Origin: Agelas oroides
Taxonomy: Eukaryota > Porifera > Demospongiae > Agelasida > Agelasidae
DNA length: 64,000 bases
Direction of reading: 5' to 3'
Assembly (NCBI GenBank): GCA_949130485.1
Contig: OX422193.1
Location: forward strand, 6,244,871-6,308,870
Position 1 is the stretch's first letter. Each line of letters begins with the position of its first letter. Shown here in pieces: positions 21,371 to 32,191 of the stretch. Under the pieces are notes generated by a model, which was not told the origin of the DNA, did not search any database, and saw only the letters and a list, made by a program, of their open reading frames with translations. A program made the translations under genes and the position numbers.

Positions 21371-23245
21371 CTTTCACAAGGAGGCATTACGGCACATTAC
21401 TCACAGCAACTGACACTACAGCACTCTACTAAACTCCTTTTTTTTTCTTTCTGAGCATAACCGCAACCCAAGTGACTGGAGTGCAGGTGATAACTGCATC
21501 CCAAGTGCAAAGTATCGGGTGTAGGTAGCAGGCCCTTTTCGTCCTGTCCATAAGCAGATCCACTAGAGGCACACACTTCCAGGTGATGAGCAAGGGCACA
21601 AACTTTGACTAAGACAAACCCACTAACTACACATAGGGTGGAAGCCTGGCTAGATTAGGGTAAACATGGAATTGGAGTTAGATGCACAATCCAGCTTCTA
21701 ACAATAAGCATAGTCATGGGTAGAGTGAAGTGAAGCTTACTTGATATTGCATATGAAGCCATGTAGAAGGCAGGTGCTAATTGGTGGTAATATGATACAA
21801 AGGCCAGTGTACGCAATAGTTACATGTTACCCCTAGGAACCCAATGCCACACCTATTACCATCTCCACCCATTTTACTTCACGTTATTTAAGTTCAAAGA
21901 TTTGGTTGCTAAGCAACATCGAACAAAGGGTTTTGCAGTATCTTTGCAACACTAGCTGAAATGAATAAAGCAAAAAGTGTAGTGGTTCCTTATATGGAAG
22001 TCAAAGTTTGCACCCACAAGACTATGGTTATGTAATATGTGCCCTAAGCTTTTATCTAATTATGTGCCTGTGTGGGCAGTATGTTGCAAAGATTCTGCAA
22101 AACCCTGTATGCATCTGTATCTAAATTGTATAGGAAATAAGAACAGCACACAAAGCCTATTTAGAGACATCAGTCAGTGTTGTTGTTGGTGTTGTAAAGA
22201 AGTGCCGTAGCCATCAAAAGCGCTGTGGAGGCATGGGATGTGCTGTAGTGCAGCAAGCCTGCAGCTAAGTGTACACTTCAAGTATCAAAGTGACCTGTAG
22301 CTCAGTGTGGCTGTGCTGTATCGGTATTCTGCTACCTGAAAGTTGTAGTATTTATACAACGCTCTATAGAGCTGCAAGTCAGAATGAAGTTTGGTGTGGT
22401 CACTGAAGTGTCAACATTTTGGTCATAACTCAGGTTAGCAGTGGTTTAAAAAATCGCATATTCCCATCTTTAGCAAATATAAGTACCTTCATGTTAACGA
22501 TAGGTAGTTTAGCCAACGTAAAATCCTGTGTCACCGTAGGTCCAATTCATTAATGTTTGACCCTGTACAGTCTCAGTGGATTACCTCTCGGGCTTAGCCC
22601 TACTATATACAGTGCTTGGTTGTCACAGTCAGCAGTGCACCTAAGGCTTCGTGGGTTGTGGATGCGAGGGATGTGCTGCAGTGTAGCAAGGCAGTAGCTA
22701 CGTGCGGACTTCACCAAACTATCAAAGTTGCTTGAGCTCAGTGTAGCTGTGCTGGATCAATAATCTGCTACCAGAAATGTGTAGCTAATGGGTGTAGCTT
22801 GTGAATGGTGTACATACCTTACATAGGCGTAGGAAGCAAATTTGAAGTGTAAAGGCCATGCCCTGCCGGGCGAAGCACTACCCAAAAATGGAAATTAATT
22901 TCGCAGCGCGTAGCGCGGTGGCGAATTTTTCGAAAATGTGCACCTTTAGCTATAGACTGCAAACTAATGCCTTTTTTCTCGTTCTCTGACCTTACCAGCC
23001 CTCCAGTACAATATTTATGTGGAAAACAGAGTATAGATCTACTGACTTCGTCGTCGTTCCCAGGAGACTGCCTGGCTAGCTTTCGTCGACCGTATAGTCT
23101 CTTTGAAAATCTGCCGTTAGCTTCGTACAGAGCCATCTCACTGCCAAGATTCGATCACCATATACTATGATATAGTGTATGATGGGGAATGTACGCATGT
23201 AACTACATGTGAAACTGATGCAACGAAGAGGCTGCTTGACCTTAG
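21371..23245. other. Intergenic region with degenerate repeats
   Basis: No gene recognised. Two loosely similar ~170-base stretches (22180-22350 and 22620-22790) share GGGATGTGCTG and AGCTCAGTGT blocks. The phrase GGTCCAATTCATTAATGTTT at about 22539 recurs near 26585, followed in both places by CTC and GGCTTAGCCC. TTTTGGTCATAACTCAGG at about 22418 recurs near 23970. These are scattered pieces of old dispersed repeats. Confidence 0.5.
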
Positions 23246-23268
23246 CCTCGCTCCCAGAGAACAAGGTT

Positions 23269-23618
23269 AGCTTAAAAACTTATAGCATGCAGGTTAGAAC
23301 TAACAGTCCCCTTCAATTCGCCTGAGGCTCTAGCTGCAGCCAGGTCAAGAAAGTCCCTCAAGTCAAACTACCTCCAGCTTGCAACTGACCTTGAAGATAG
23401 TGGATGGTCAGTATCTTACTTCACGCTAGAGATTGCATCTCTCGGCCACTTTGAACCAAACGCCACCAGAACTTTATCAGATGCCTTCCGTCTATCCAAG
23501 CAGGAAGCTAAGCAAGTATTGATGAAGCTATCTAGGATTGCAGCTTCCTGCTCTTATCACATTTTCAACACCAGACTTTGTAGTACCTGGGATGTGAACA
23601 AACCAGTATGCTCTTAAT
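23269..23618 (+). pseudogene. Retroelement endonuclease-like C-terminal fragment
   Basis: An open frame without a start codon reads LELTVPFNSPEALAAARSRK, then KSNYLQLATDLEDSGWSV, and SYFTLEIASLGHFEPNA, and ends at a stop at 23618. The ELTVP...K..Y..L...L...G...TLEI.SLG pattern is the tail of retroelement proteins with a restriction-like endonuclease. It resembles the minus-strand remnants at 13.0-14.4 kb (KYEELI..., ITLEVGSKG) but is clearly a different family. The upstream catalytic part is lost. Confidence 0.55.
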
Positions 23619-24021
23619 CGTTTGTTTATTTTTCATTCCGCCTCATTTTCTTGTTCTTTTTTATTCGTTACTTGCATATATTTTGTTGCCTTGCCAAGCC
23701 CATCACTCCTCTGTGTTGGTATCTTGTTGTCCTAGGCTACTTACCTGCACTTCATCCTAGTACTAGTTATGTACATAGTATCTGTGTACATGTGGATGAA
23801 TGGTATTTCTTCTCTCTTACGGCCTAAAAGTGTAACGGCCAAAGCCGCTACGGCCGCTACGGTTCCTACGCCACTGGCCGGCGGCTGCGGCAGCCTTAGT
23901 CTTTGTACAAGGCTCAAGAGCTTCAAGTCGTGGGAAACGTTTGTGAGGTCACCGAAGGGAGAACACTTTTGGTCATAACTCAGGTTAGCAGTGGTTTTCC
24001 ATCTTATCGGGCCGATTCCGC

Positions 24022-25634
24022 TCATCAGAGAGTCGGTAGACTCTCTATGTAGGGATGGCGCCGACGCGCAATATATGCAATACTTAAGCAAAAGCCGTAT
24101 AACTTCACCACAAACGCGCTAAAAGCTTATTTAAGCGCCCAGGCTTCCTCTTTGAGTGCCTTTGTGATCAGCAAGACTCATATAGTTGCCCAAAACCCAC
24201 ACGGAAGACAGCTAAACGCAAAAGTGTGCGGTAGCAAAAGTGCCATTTTTCGTATTCTTTCTTTCTTTCTTTCTTCTTTCTTTGTTCAGACCACTTGTCA
24301 AACGACGTTAACTCGAAAACGGTTCAAGCACTCACCTTGATTTTAGCACGAAACGGATGCTCATCACAGCGTGCAGCTTCCCAACCACTCAGCAACTTCA
24401 TAGCTTCAAATTCACCCTGGTCAACAAAAGCCATTCACAACACTCTGAGGCTGCTGTCCGTTGCTTAGGACGCCATTTTCTAATTTTGTACGCATGCGCA
24501 CACGAAGTCTCGTTCCCAGACCAAAGACCACGGTCATTGGTCTGGAAGCGAGACTAGTACACAAGCGAAATGGCCAGCGGGCAGTATGCGTGGCTGGCAC
24601 GGTCTTTTCCGGGTTCCCCCGCGGCATTGGGCAAGGCTTATGAACACCACGTAGGTAAGGCGCTACCTACTTGTAGCTATACACTAAAATAGCCTATTCA
24701 CAGCTTTAGTGAACTGTAAAGCTAGGATGGTCAGTTGTCAGTATGATAGTTTTCTGTGCTACAGCTGGTCAGTCGTCATGACAACTGAATCATGAAATTT
24801 GTTTCACAAAGTTTGGTAGGGAGAGTGGTTGGCCCTTCATCAGGTTCTAGCTGCTATACCGGTATTACACATAATTATTACATACCTGGAACCACTACTA
24901 AACTGTCAATGCCGTTTCAAAAGTTCTGGTGTTGCGGTTACACTTGGTCTAACTGTAACTGAGAATAACATCAAAAAAGTACAGAAACAAGACTTAAAAA
25001 ACATTAAAAATGTAAAAAGATGTAGGGATGGCATGCCAAAAAGTAGGCAAACAAGATAGGGGTAATGCATGAAAGCAAAGGTCAACATATTGGCAAAGCC
25101 CCATCCCTACATCTTTTTCACACTACAGCTGATGCAATGCTGCTAGATCATATTAGCCTCGTTATGAGCCGGCATGTGGGAGAAGAAAAGGGCCTGGGGA
25201 CGAGGCTAGAACCATGCCATATACTTTAAAGACACTATCACAAGTCTGCAGTTAGCCTCGTTCCCAGGTCGAACAGGCCTGGGGACGAGGCTAGTCTGCA
25301 GTCTTCTCCAGCTAACTGCTTAAGTTGTTGAAGAGGTTCCGTATGACATAATGCTACCAAGGTCATACTAGCCTCCTTCCCAGACCACGTGGGAGGAGGA
25401 AGTGGCCTGAGAACAAGGCTACGGCCATGAACTGCCAGTGAAGGTTGTGAACTTGTGGTACGTTTTAGGAAGACCCCCATGCACTGTCTAACTGTAGTGT
25501 GAAAAAGATGTAGGGATGGGGCTTTGCCAATATGTTGACCTTTGCTTTCATGCATTACCCCTATCTTGTTTGCCTACTTTTTGGCATGCCATCCCTACAT
25601 CTTTTTACATTTTTAATGTTTTTTAAGTCTTGTG
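24022..25634 (+). mobile_element. Composite dispersed repeat with long hairpin, copy A
   Basis: It matches 53110-54706 over about 1.6 kb, beginning ATCAGAGAGTCGGTAGACTC and ending AAGTCTTGT. It contains a small hairpin at its left end (AGAGAGTC...GACTCTCT), short TAGCCTCGTTCCCAG-type palindromes (24507-24555, 25153-25208, 25253-25293, 25369-25421), and a 142-bp perfect inverted repeat (24987-25128 with 25492-25633). No coding frame begins with ATG and stays similar between copies. It is probably a non-autonomous transposon. Confidence 0.8.
24987..25633. repeat. 142-bp perfect inverted repeat, arms 24987-25128 and 25492-25633
   Basis: Read base by base, the right arm is the exact reverse complement of the left arm. 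The two are separated by 363 bases that themselves hold three smaller palindromes. Transcription through it would give a 142-bp duplex, so it could act as a small-RNA source, or it could simply be the terminal part of a foldback element. Confidence 0.9.
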
Positions 25635-27085
25635 AATAATTAATAATCGGGTGACCATAATGGCGCGATTGAAATTCATTGGCTTGTTTACACTTTCCCA
25701 TGGCGGCAACCGGAATCAACAAGGGGGGCGTGTCCCTTTGATGTGGCCTGCGGCCCTTTGTAGTGGTCTGGCAGCACTCTCATGTGGCTGGGCGGAACTT
25801 TGAAGAAATCCTCCAACACTTAATAACAAACAAAAAAAAAACACTATAAAGATTTTCTAGCTCGTTGAATGTGATGGTAGGCAATTTGTGTGTGCAAAGC
25901 TTGCCTGAGTGGGCTTGAATGTTTGTGAGTGTGGTGGAAAGGCAGAGAGCCATCCTGGACGGGTGTCATCACACAGTTGTCTGGCAAAGGTACTGTAGAA
26001 AGCTGACCTTTCGGGCTTGTAGGCCCCGCCCGATTTTATAGTAGCAGGAATGTGTGTAACTTGGCTCCATTCTAGGGGCAATGACAATGGTTTGTGGGCA
26101 TAACTCCCTGGCCTGGAGGTGAGCGGGAAAAAGCATACATAGTTTTGTAGGGGGTGAGTTGAGCTTTCTGAAACTGGGCTCAGTTTTGGCTGGTTTGAGT
26201 GGAGGTGTGTTGAAGCCAGCATAGCAAAATTACTGCTTTTGAGGTCAAATGTGTGTTTTGGCCTGTAGCCTGGAATTGAAGTGGTCCCAGGACAAATCCA
26301 TACGTAAAGTTTTTACTTGTCTTGTGTGTGTGTTGATGATGTGGTCAGACTGGGGGTGGAGCTTTGGAGAGGGTGCAAATTTTTATTTTAGCTGAGGGAC
26401 TATAAATTGAGTTTTTGGGCATTATCAGGTAGAGAAAGCAGTTTGGTACAAACTTTTTGCGAATCTTGTGTATACTTAGACATTACCCATCTGTCCGTCC
26501 ACATGGCTCGGAGATTTGTGATTCAAGGTTGTCCTACCTTTTTAAGATAGCTAGTTTAGCCATTGTACAATCCTGTGTGACCATAGGTCCAATTCATTAA
26601 TGTTTGGCCCTGTATAGTATTAACCTCTCAGGCTTAGCCCTTTAACTGAAGATACTTCTGTATCCAGCTGTGGTGTCAAACTTCAGGAGGTCCTCTCAGG
26701 CTTGGATAAAACATTGGACATATACACGTGCACTTTTGTGGCTTTTCTCAACATTCATTTTTTTTTCTCTTTCCACTTGGGGTGTAATTAAGTCGATCTA
26801 AGCTTATCTTCAAAGTTCCGACCCACCACATGAGGGGTTCCACCAGGCCACATCTTAACTAACTTAATTATAAACTGATTATCGGATGTCAATGCCAATA
26901 GGAAATGGGGAAAATCCCCAATTTTACGGACAGTGAACCAGTTGAAGACTCCCAAAACGGACTGTGCGCTAAAAGTTTACAAAGACAAAGAATTCTATCA
27001 GCTTGGATTCCAGGTTTGTTGACCTTGAAAATACAGGGCAGCATGCCACCTTAAATACACCTATATAGATATTATGTTTGTATGC
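25635..27085. other. Intergenic region without recognised genes
   Basis: No conserved coding frame seen. A 121-codon minus-strand frame (25857-26222) has no recognisable motif. Repeat phrases shared with 22.5 kb lie at 26560-26640. Confidence 0.45.
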
Positions 27086-27089
27086 ATAC

Positions 27090-27322
27090 CAAATCTCATA
27101 CCTGTGGAACAGATCTATGCCAGCAAGCTCCACATGCATGAGCTCCAGAATTGCTCCTTTTGATCTCTCTCTCTCTCTCTTCTGGCCTGGTTTCCTGCAT
27201 GGCCTACAACAAAATGATGGGATGAAGGTAGTAGGCTCTTGATCACGTGGTAGCAAGCTGTCTGCCTGCCTCGCTGGCATGCAGAGATTCAGTTTGCAGA
27301 CAATCTTGGTTCCTATAGCCAT
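27090..27322 (-). pseudogene. Transporter N-terminal relic
   Basis: Only the N-terminal ~40 residues are recognisable (ADSLLPRDQEPTTFIPSFCC, then RSKGAILELM). A GA-rich expansion (coding RERERS) lies inside the arginine-rich segment. The rest of the gene is gone. The 27280-27645 flank matches 12257-12630, which makes this the sister of the 10.5-11.0 kb relic and provides the empty site for the foldback element. Confidence 0.75.
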
Positions 27323-27730
27323 CTTTTTTAATGCAAGCTAACTTTTTGGCATACAGTGCTTTGCATTTACTTCATTTGAAAATTGGTAAAGTGTGGTAAT
27401 ATAAAATAAAAGAACATCTTCATTGGTTAGTAAACTGTGAAACACACTGTTTGGGTGTTGTTTAGCTAGTACACTTGTGAGATGACCTTTATTGCTCAAA
27501 ACAACATGTCGGCAACTCTGCATGTACCACTGATCAAGAAGCTAATATATGGAATTGGGCCAAGTTTTGTAAGGTCCTGTACTGGATACTCAAAGCCTCG
27601 TTCCCAGGGGAATGAACCTAGAATGTTCACAAATGTGTGGCTCAATCTGTTCCTTGTTGTTTCAGCTTGTGAAAGCCTGTACAGTCTGAGCGTGAGCAAC
27701 TGTAACTAAATGAGTAGGCAAAAACTGACT

Positions 27731-27789
27731 GGAAGTGATCATGTAACCACTTCCTTCTGATGAGATTCATCTAAGATGAATCTCATCAG
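27731..27789. repeat. Two adjacent small hairpins
   Basis: GGAAGTG...CACTTCC (27731-27754) is followed directly by a perfect 16-bp inverted repeat with one central base (27757-27772 and 27774-27789, CTGATGAGATTCATCT). There is no T-run typical of a terminator and no array. The role is unknown. Confidence 0.75.
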
Positions 27790-27970
27790 GCCTCCATTGG
27801 GAGTGCTCCCAGATCGGGCACAGCAAGTTATAGCCTGGCTAGCACCAACAGCCATACGGTTGACACTGACACGACCCATCACAATAGTGGGGGTAAGCAC
27901 TGCATCTCTGCCGAAACCAACGCCTTAGCTGATTGGGAGGGGGAAAAAAGCACTCTGAAGAGAGAGCGAC

Positions 27971-28212
27971 TCTCTCTCTCTCTCTCTCTCTCTCTCATAC
28001 ACACACACACATACACACGTACATGCACACACACACACACAAACACACACGCACACACACAAACACACATTACACACATAGCTACACACGTACACACACA
28101 CGCACACACACACACAAACACACATTACACACATAGCTACACACGTACACGCACACGCACACACACACACAAACACACACAAACACACACACGTGTACAC
28201 ACACACATACAT
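27971..28212. repeat. (TC)n then interrupted (AC)n with ~60-base internal duplication
   Basis: TC tract 27971-27996, then AC tract with GTACAC and ACATAGCTACACACGT interruptions. The CACATTACACACATAGCTAC segment appears twice. It is followed by the CTGCATGCAGTAATG variant of the common module. Confidence 0.9.
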
Positions 28213-28522
28213 ATATACACATCAAACTGCATGCAGTAATGCAGTAATGTAATGAGCATGTTACTACATGCAAGAGTAATGGGTACGTATTCAGTTGAGT
28301 CTGTGGATGGATGTTAAATTCAGATAATTTTGCAAACAATTTGCATATATAGACAGACAACTGGATGGAATGATGCATTCTCAATGCAGTTCAAGAGGAT
28401 TATATAAGGAACAATGGATACCTGTACTCGTGCACTTATGAGCTACTAAGACAAGCTAGGTTTGTTTTAATCACACGTGCTGCCATGGTCAGCAATAGCA
28501 TGAAACTTGCATGTGCTACGAT

Positions 28523-30220
28523 TCATTGGATGTACTTACCATAATAGTCCTCAACAAATCTTTGCTCGTGTAGAAGTTCATTTCTTTCCCTCTTCTTGTA
28601 CCACTTGGCAACAATCCCAAACATCACTAGACCAACCACTGTCACCACAATAATGAAGAGATAGAACCAGAAAGCACAGGTTGGGTATGTTACAGGCTGA
28701 GACCACGCATGAGCCCACATGGTTAGTGTTGCATTAGCCAGGGCATTTGATAAGCCCAGGGCAGAAGCAAATGAAAGTCCAATAATCAGTCCTTTGAGGT
28801 TGTACGGTGTTTGCGCACATAAAAACTCAAATAGAGTGGCATAAAGGGTTACTACCTCAATTCCAATAACAATGCCAAGTACAATACCAACCCAGAGGTA
28901 GTCAATGTCCACTACAGAGCTAGATGTACTGCTCTCCGCAAACACACACTCCACGGTTGCATTAGTGTTTGCATTAGTGTGTGCATGGCGTACCATATCA
29001 ACAGATAAGATTACAGAAGCAACTATGATAGTGCCAAATGCGCCAATTCCAACTCTCTTCAGTGTGCTAGGTATCCAATTCCTAGCTAGAGGATAAATGG
29101 CAAGCTCATAGAGTGGAATTCCAAGTATAATCACAACATATGCGGAAGTAGCAAAATCAAGCAGCATACTGTAACAATCTTTACTGTGAGAAAGTTTTCT
29201 TTGCTGCTGAAAGTGTGAAGTAAGTACGTCCAATGAAGAATCACACAGGTCGAGTGGATAAACAAAGAAACTGATAGCTACACTCACTACAAGAAGCTGA
29301 AAGAAAGTCTTCACATCTTCCACCTGTTCAGTGGTAAAGGGTCCCCCATACTTGGATTTCCCAAGGTCAACACGTGAAGGGATGTCTTCCTCCCAGTACG
29401 TCAGTGCACTGCGTCGGGCTGGATGCTTGTGGGTAGCAGCATACTTGAGTACACTATAGATAGATTTAAGAGGATTTTGGCTCACAGGTTCAATCACTAA
29501 CCTGTTCTGACAGAGGAAGTCAAGGCAAAGAGCGATTGATGAAACTGCTACGGCAAAGAGCATGGACACCAGAATAATTTGGTCATCTCCCATGCCAGCA
29601 CAGTGCAAACTGCTTACCACAAAGTAACCACTGCCTTCGCCAGTGTACATAGCCCAGACAAACCAGTGAATAAAAGCACATATTTCTTCAGATGATGCTC
29701 CTAGCATCTGATCAGTTCCAAATGGAACAGCATTGACAATCACCCCCGTTGATCCTATAGTCACACATGCATAAACAACTACTACTGAAATATACTTCAG
29801 TACATCATGTGGGGATAAGAGGTAAATCATTAGCAAAAGAGTGCCACTAACACTCCCCCACCACATGATCCAAATGGAGACCTTCATGACCTTATACCTC
29901 CCAACATATACATCAGCTAACCAGCCAGCAAAAACATACAACACAGCCGTGACAACTCCAGCCACAATGCCAAAGTTATATACCCCCATAGATTTGGAGA
30001 TCACATCTATGTTCATACTTGCAGTACTGCAGGCCCATGTTAGCAAGCTCCACACAACCACTAGAACTGCTCCCTTTGATCTCACTCTTCTTGCCCTGCA
30101 ATGACATGGTTGGATAGAAGTAGGGGCCTTTTGATCACGTGATAGCAAGCTGTCTGTCTCTCTTAGACTTTTTGGTATTACAGCTCCCAGACAAACTGCA
30201 GATTCAGAATTTGTAGCCAT
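28523..30220 (-). CDS. POT/SLC15-type transporter, copy 4
   Basis: Single-exon, 565-aa member starting MATNSESAVCLGAVIPK, with dileucine ETDSLL. Its N-terminal cytosolic segment lacks the PGY residues present in others (QPCHC runs directly into RARRVRSKG). The first loop is of the ISKSMGVYNF type. The VRHAHTNANTNATVEC loop carries a 4-residue duplication (NANT) that adds a second possible NxT site. The 5' half is essentially identical to that of the 32192 copy, because both descend from an unequal exchange. Motifs GWLADVYVGRYKVM, VPFGTDQM and SKYGGPFTTEQVEDVK are intact. The tail ends KYIQ. Confidence 0.88.
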   Translation of the reverse strand: MATNSESAVCLGAVIPKSLRETDSLLSRDQKAPTSIQPCHCRARRVRSKGAVLVVVWSLLTWACSTASMNIDVISKSMGVYNFGIVAGVVTAVLYVFAGWLADVYVGRYKVMKVSIWIMWWGSVSGTLLLMIYLLSPHDVLKYISVVVVYACVTIGSTGVIVNAVPFGTDQMLGASSEEICAFIHWFVWAMYTGEGSGYFVVSSLHCAGMGDDQIILVSMLFAVAVSSIALCLDFLCQNRLVIEPVSQNPLKSIYSVLKYAATHKHPARRSALTYWEEDIPSRVDLGKSKYGGPFTTEQVEDVKTFFQLLVVSVAISFFVYPLDLCDSSLDVLTSHFQQQRKLSHSKDCYSMLLDFATSAYVVIILGIPLYELAIYPLARNWIPSTLKRVGIGAFGTIIVASVILSVDMVRHAHTNANTNATVECVFAESSTSSSVVDIDYLWVGIVLGIVIGIEVVTLYATLFEFLCAQTPYNLKGLIIGLSFASALGLSNALANATLTMWAHAWSQPVTYPTCAFWFYLFIIVVTVVGLVMFGIVAKWYKKRERNELLHEQRFVEDYYGKYIQ

Positions 30221-31532
30221 CAATTAAACTGGCCTCTTAGTCAGACTTTGCAAACAAAATCGTTACTGCTGGTCATTGTTCATGAACTGTCATGTGATAC
30301 TCATAGTTTACACAGGTACATGCAGTGAACAAACACTACCACCTGCCTGTTTGTGTGGCTACTGCACATTGTTACATCATATTACATAAGCTGTCTATGC
30401 ATCATTGTATGTTGAGACAGTTTGGAAGTAGAAAGATGGAAAGCACTATTGCTAGATTTGATACTAAACTTTAGACATGTAAGGACCCAGTGATCATGAC
30501 ATGCTTCCTGCACAGAGTGTAGGTAAAGGCTAAAGCACATGCACTGAGTCATGAATAATTTCAGCATACTTAAAACCAAAGGAACAGTGTCCATCCCAGT
30601 GTATGCACTATGCTAGTGAGTTTCACTGAGGTTATACCAACAACTGATGATATTGCCATTGTATGTTGAAGGAAGCAACATGTTGTGCAACATGTTGTCA
30701 TAAGTTTTCAACAAAGGCCCACCACCAATATTATTGGTCATGCTGATCATCATGTATGGGCAAGTATGTTAGCTTCTTGGATGGAACCATTGGAGTTGTA
30801 CAGAACCTGTGATTGACCAGTTTTGGCATGAAAGGTGACCTAAAATGTGTTAAATGATTACTCATAAAATAATTATACTGGTGAGGTAGCTCAACACCAG
30901 CCAAGTAATGCTCCATTGATTACATAGATACATGACCACCAGGCGAGATGTTTAAGTTCTTTTTTTATTCCCTGGCCATGGTTTGTACATATAATGTATT
31001 ATAGCAAATGTTTGATATGTATGTAGCAAATGTTTGATTTTCACACTAGCTCAGAGGTGGCTAGTGCTCGAACTTGTGGGCCATGCTGAAATTTGCCATT
31101 TAGTAGAAACAGGATGTCAACTGTAGCTACGTTGGTTCACACTTTTGGGACTGGCAGATCAATGTATCTCAACAATATCCACAACAACACCAGAACCAGA
31201 TCCAACACTCTTCAGTCAACCAATACCTTAGCTGGCTTGCAAATTAATGAGATTAGTTACGTAGCTTACGTGGCAACATGTACTTTGCTTGGAATTTGAA
31301 GACAAATTACAGTTTCAGAATTTATAGCCATCTCTCTATAATTACATATATAAAAGAGCAAACAAGTCACATAATTATGGCTTTGTACATGGGTATATGG
31401 GCAATGTAAACAACAGCGCCGTAGTCAAGGACTTTGACAATTGACTTGCATCTAACACTAGTACATTTGGAATTGTGCCAAATTTTGTAAGGTCTGGTAT
31501 TGGGCATCCACAAATGTGTGGCTTCACACAAA

Positions 31533-31534
<2 letters not shown>

Positions 31535-31587
<53 letters not shown>

Positions 31588-31650
31588 AAGCTGCAGTAAT
31601 GGACGTGCTACTACATGCAAGAATACCGGGTGTTCAGTTGTGTCTTGTGG
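31535..31650. repeat. (CA)n plus 3' module
   Basis: CA tract about 50 bases, then CAAGCTGCAGTAATGG. The otherwise near-identical downstream copy at 35189-35283 is about 44 bases longer, consistent with slippage after duplication. Confidence 0.95.
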
Positions 31651-32191
31651 ATGGATGTTGAAAAGTCTGCTATAAGGCCACACAAAGTTAATTTCCCTGA
31701 CTGTTACCTGATTATGTAATCAGATGCAATCAGTATTCGGCATGCAACCACAGTGCTTGAACAAACTGCACCCAGTGGCTTCACCATCCAGGCTTCTATA
31801 CTTCGCCTGTCATGCACAAGTGTCTAGGTCTTGTGTCCTCACCCTCCATGATGCATTTTGCTGCTTGTATCAGATTTAAGACACCATGCCATTTTCTTTC
31901 CACTTTTGGGTTTCCAAAAAAAAAGCCTGGTTGCCTGCTCATTTGTAAGTCAGGAAAATAACTAATTTTTTGCAAGCAACATGCATAGACTGACAACTGG
32001 ATGGAGTGATGCATTCTGAATGCAATTCAAACAGATTATGATCCATTAAAAAACAATCAAACAACCAAGAGATCTCAAACTATACACACTTATGAGCTAC
32101 TGTGCAAGACAAACAAACAAACAAAAAATTCATTAAGTTTTAGTCACATATGCAGCCATGGTCATCAGCAGCATAAAACGTCTGCTGTTAT

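Noticed and set aside
22290-22350. tRNA-like or SINE promoter (TGTAGCTCAGTGTGG resembles an A box)
   Set aside because: No convincing B box at the right distance and no cloverleaf; left as degenerate repeat.
24152-24340. Similar ~62-codon frames in both copies of the composite repeat (also 53241-53423)
   Set aside because: They start at TTG, and their similarity is explained by the repeat itself; the frames end differently.
25857-26222. 121-codon minus-strand frame
   Set aside because: Low-complexity, Ser/Pro/His-rich, no motif, no splice context.
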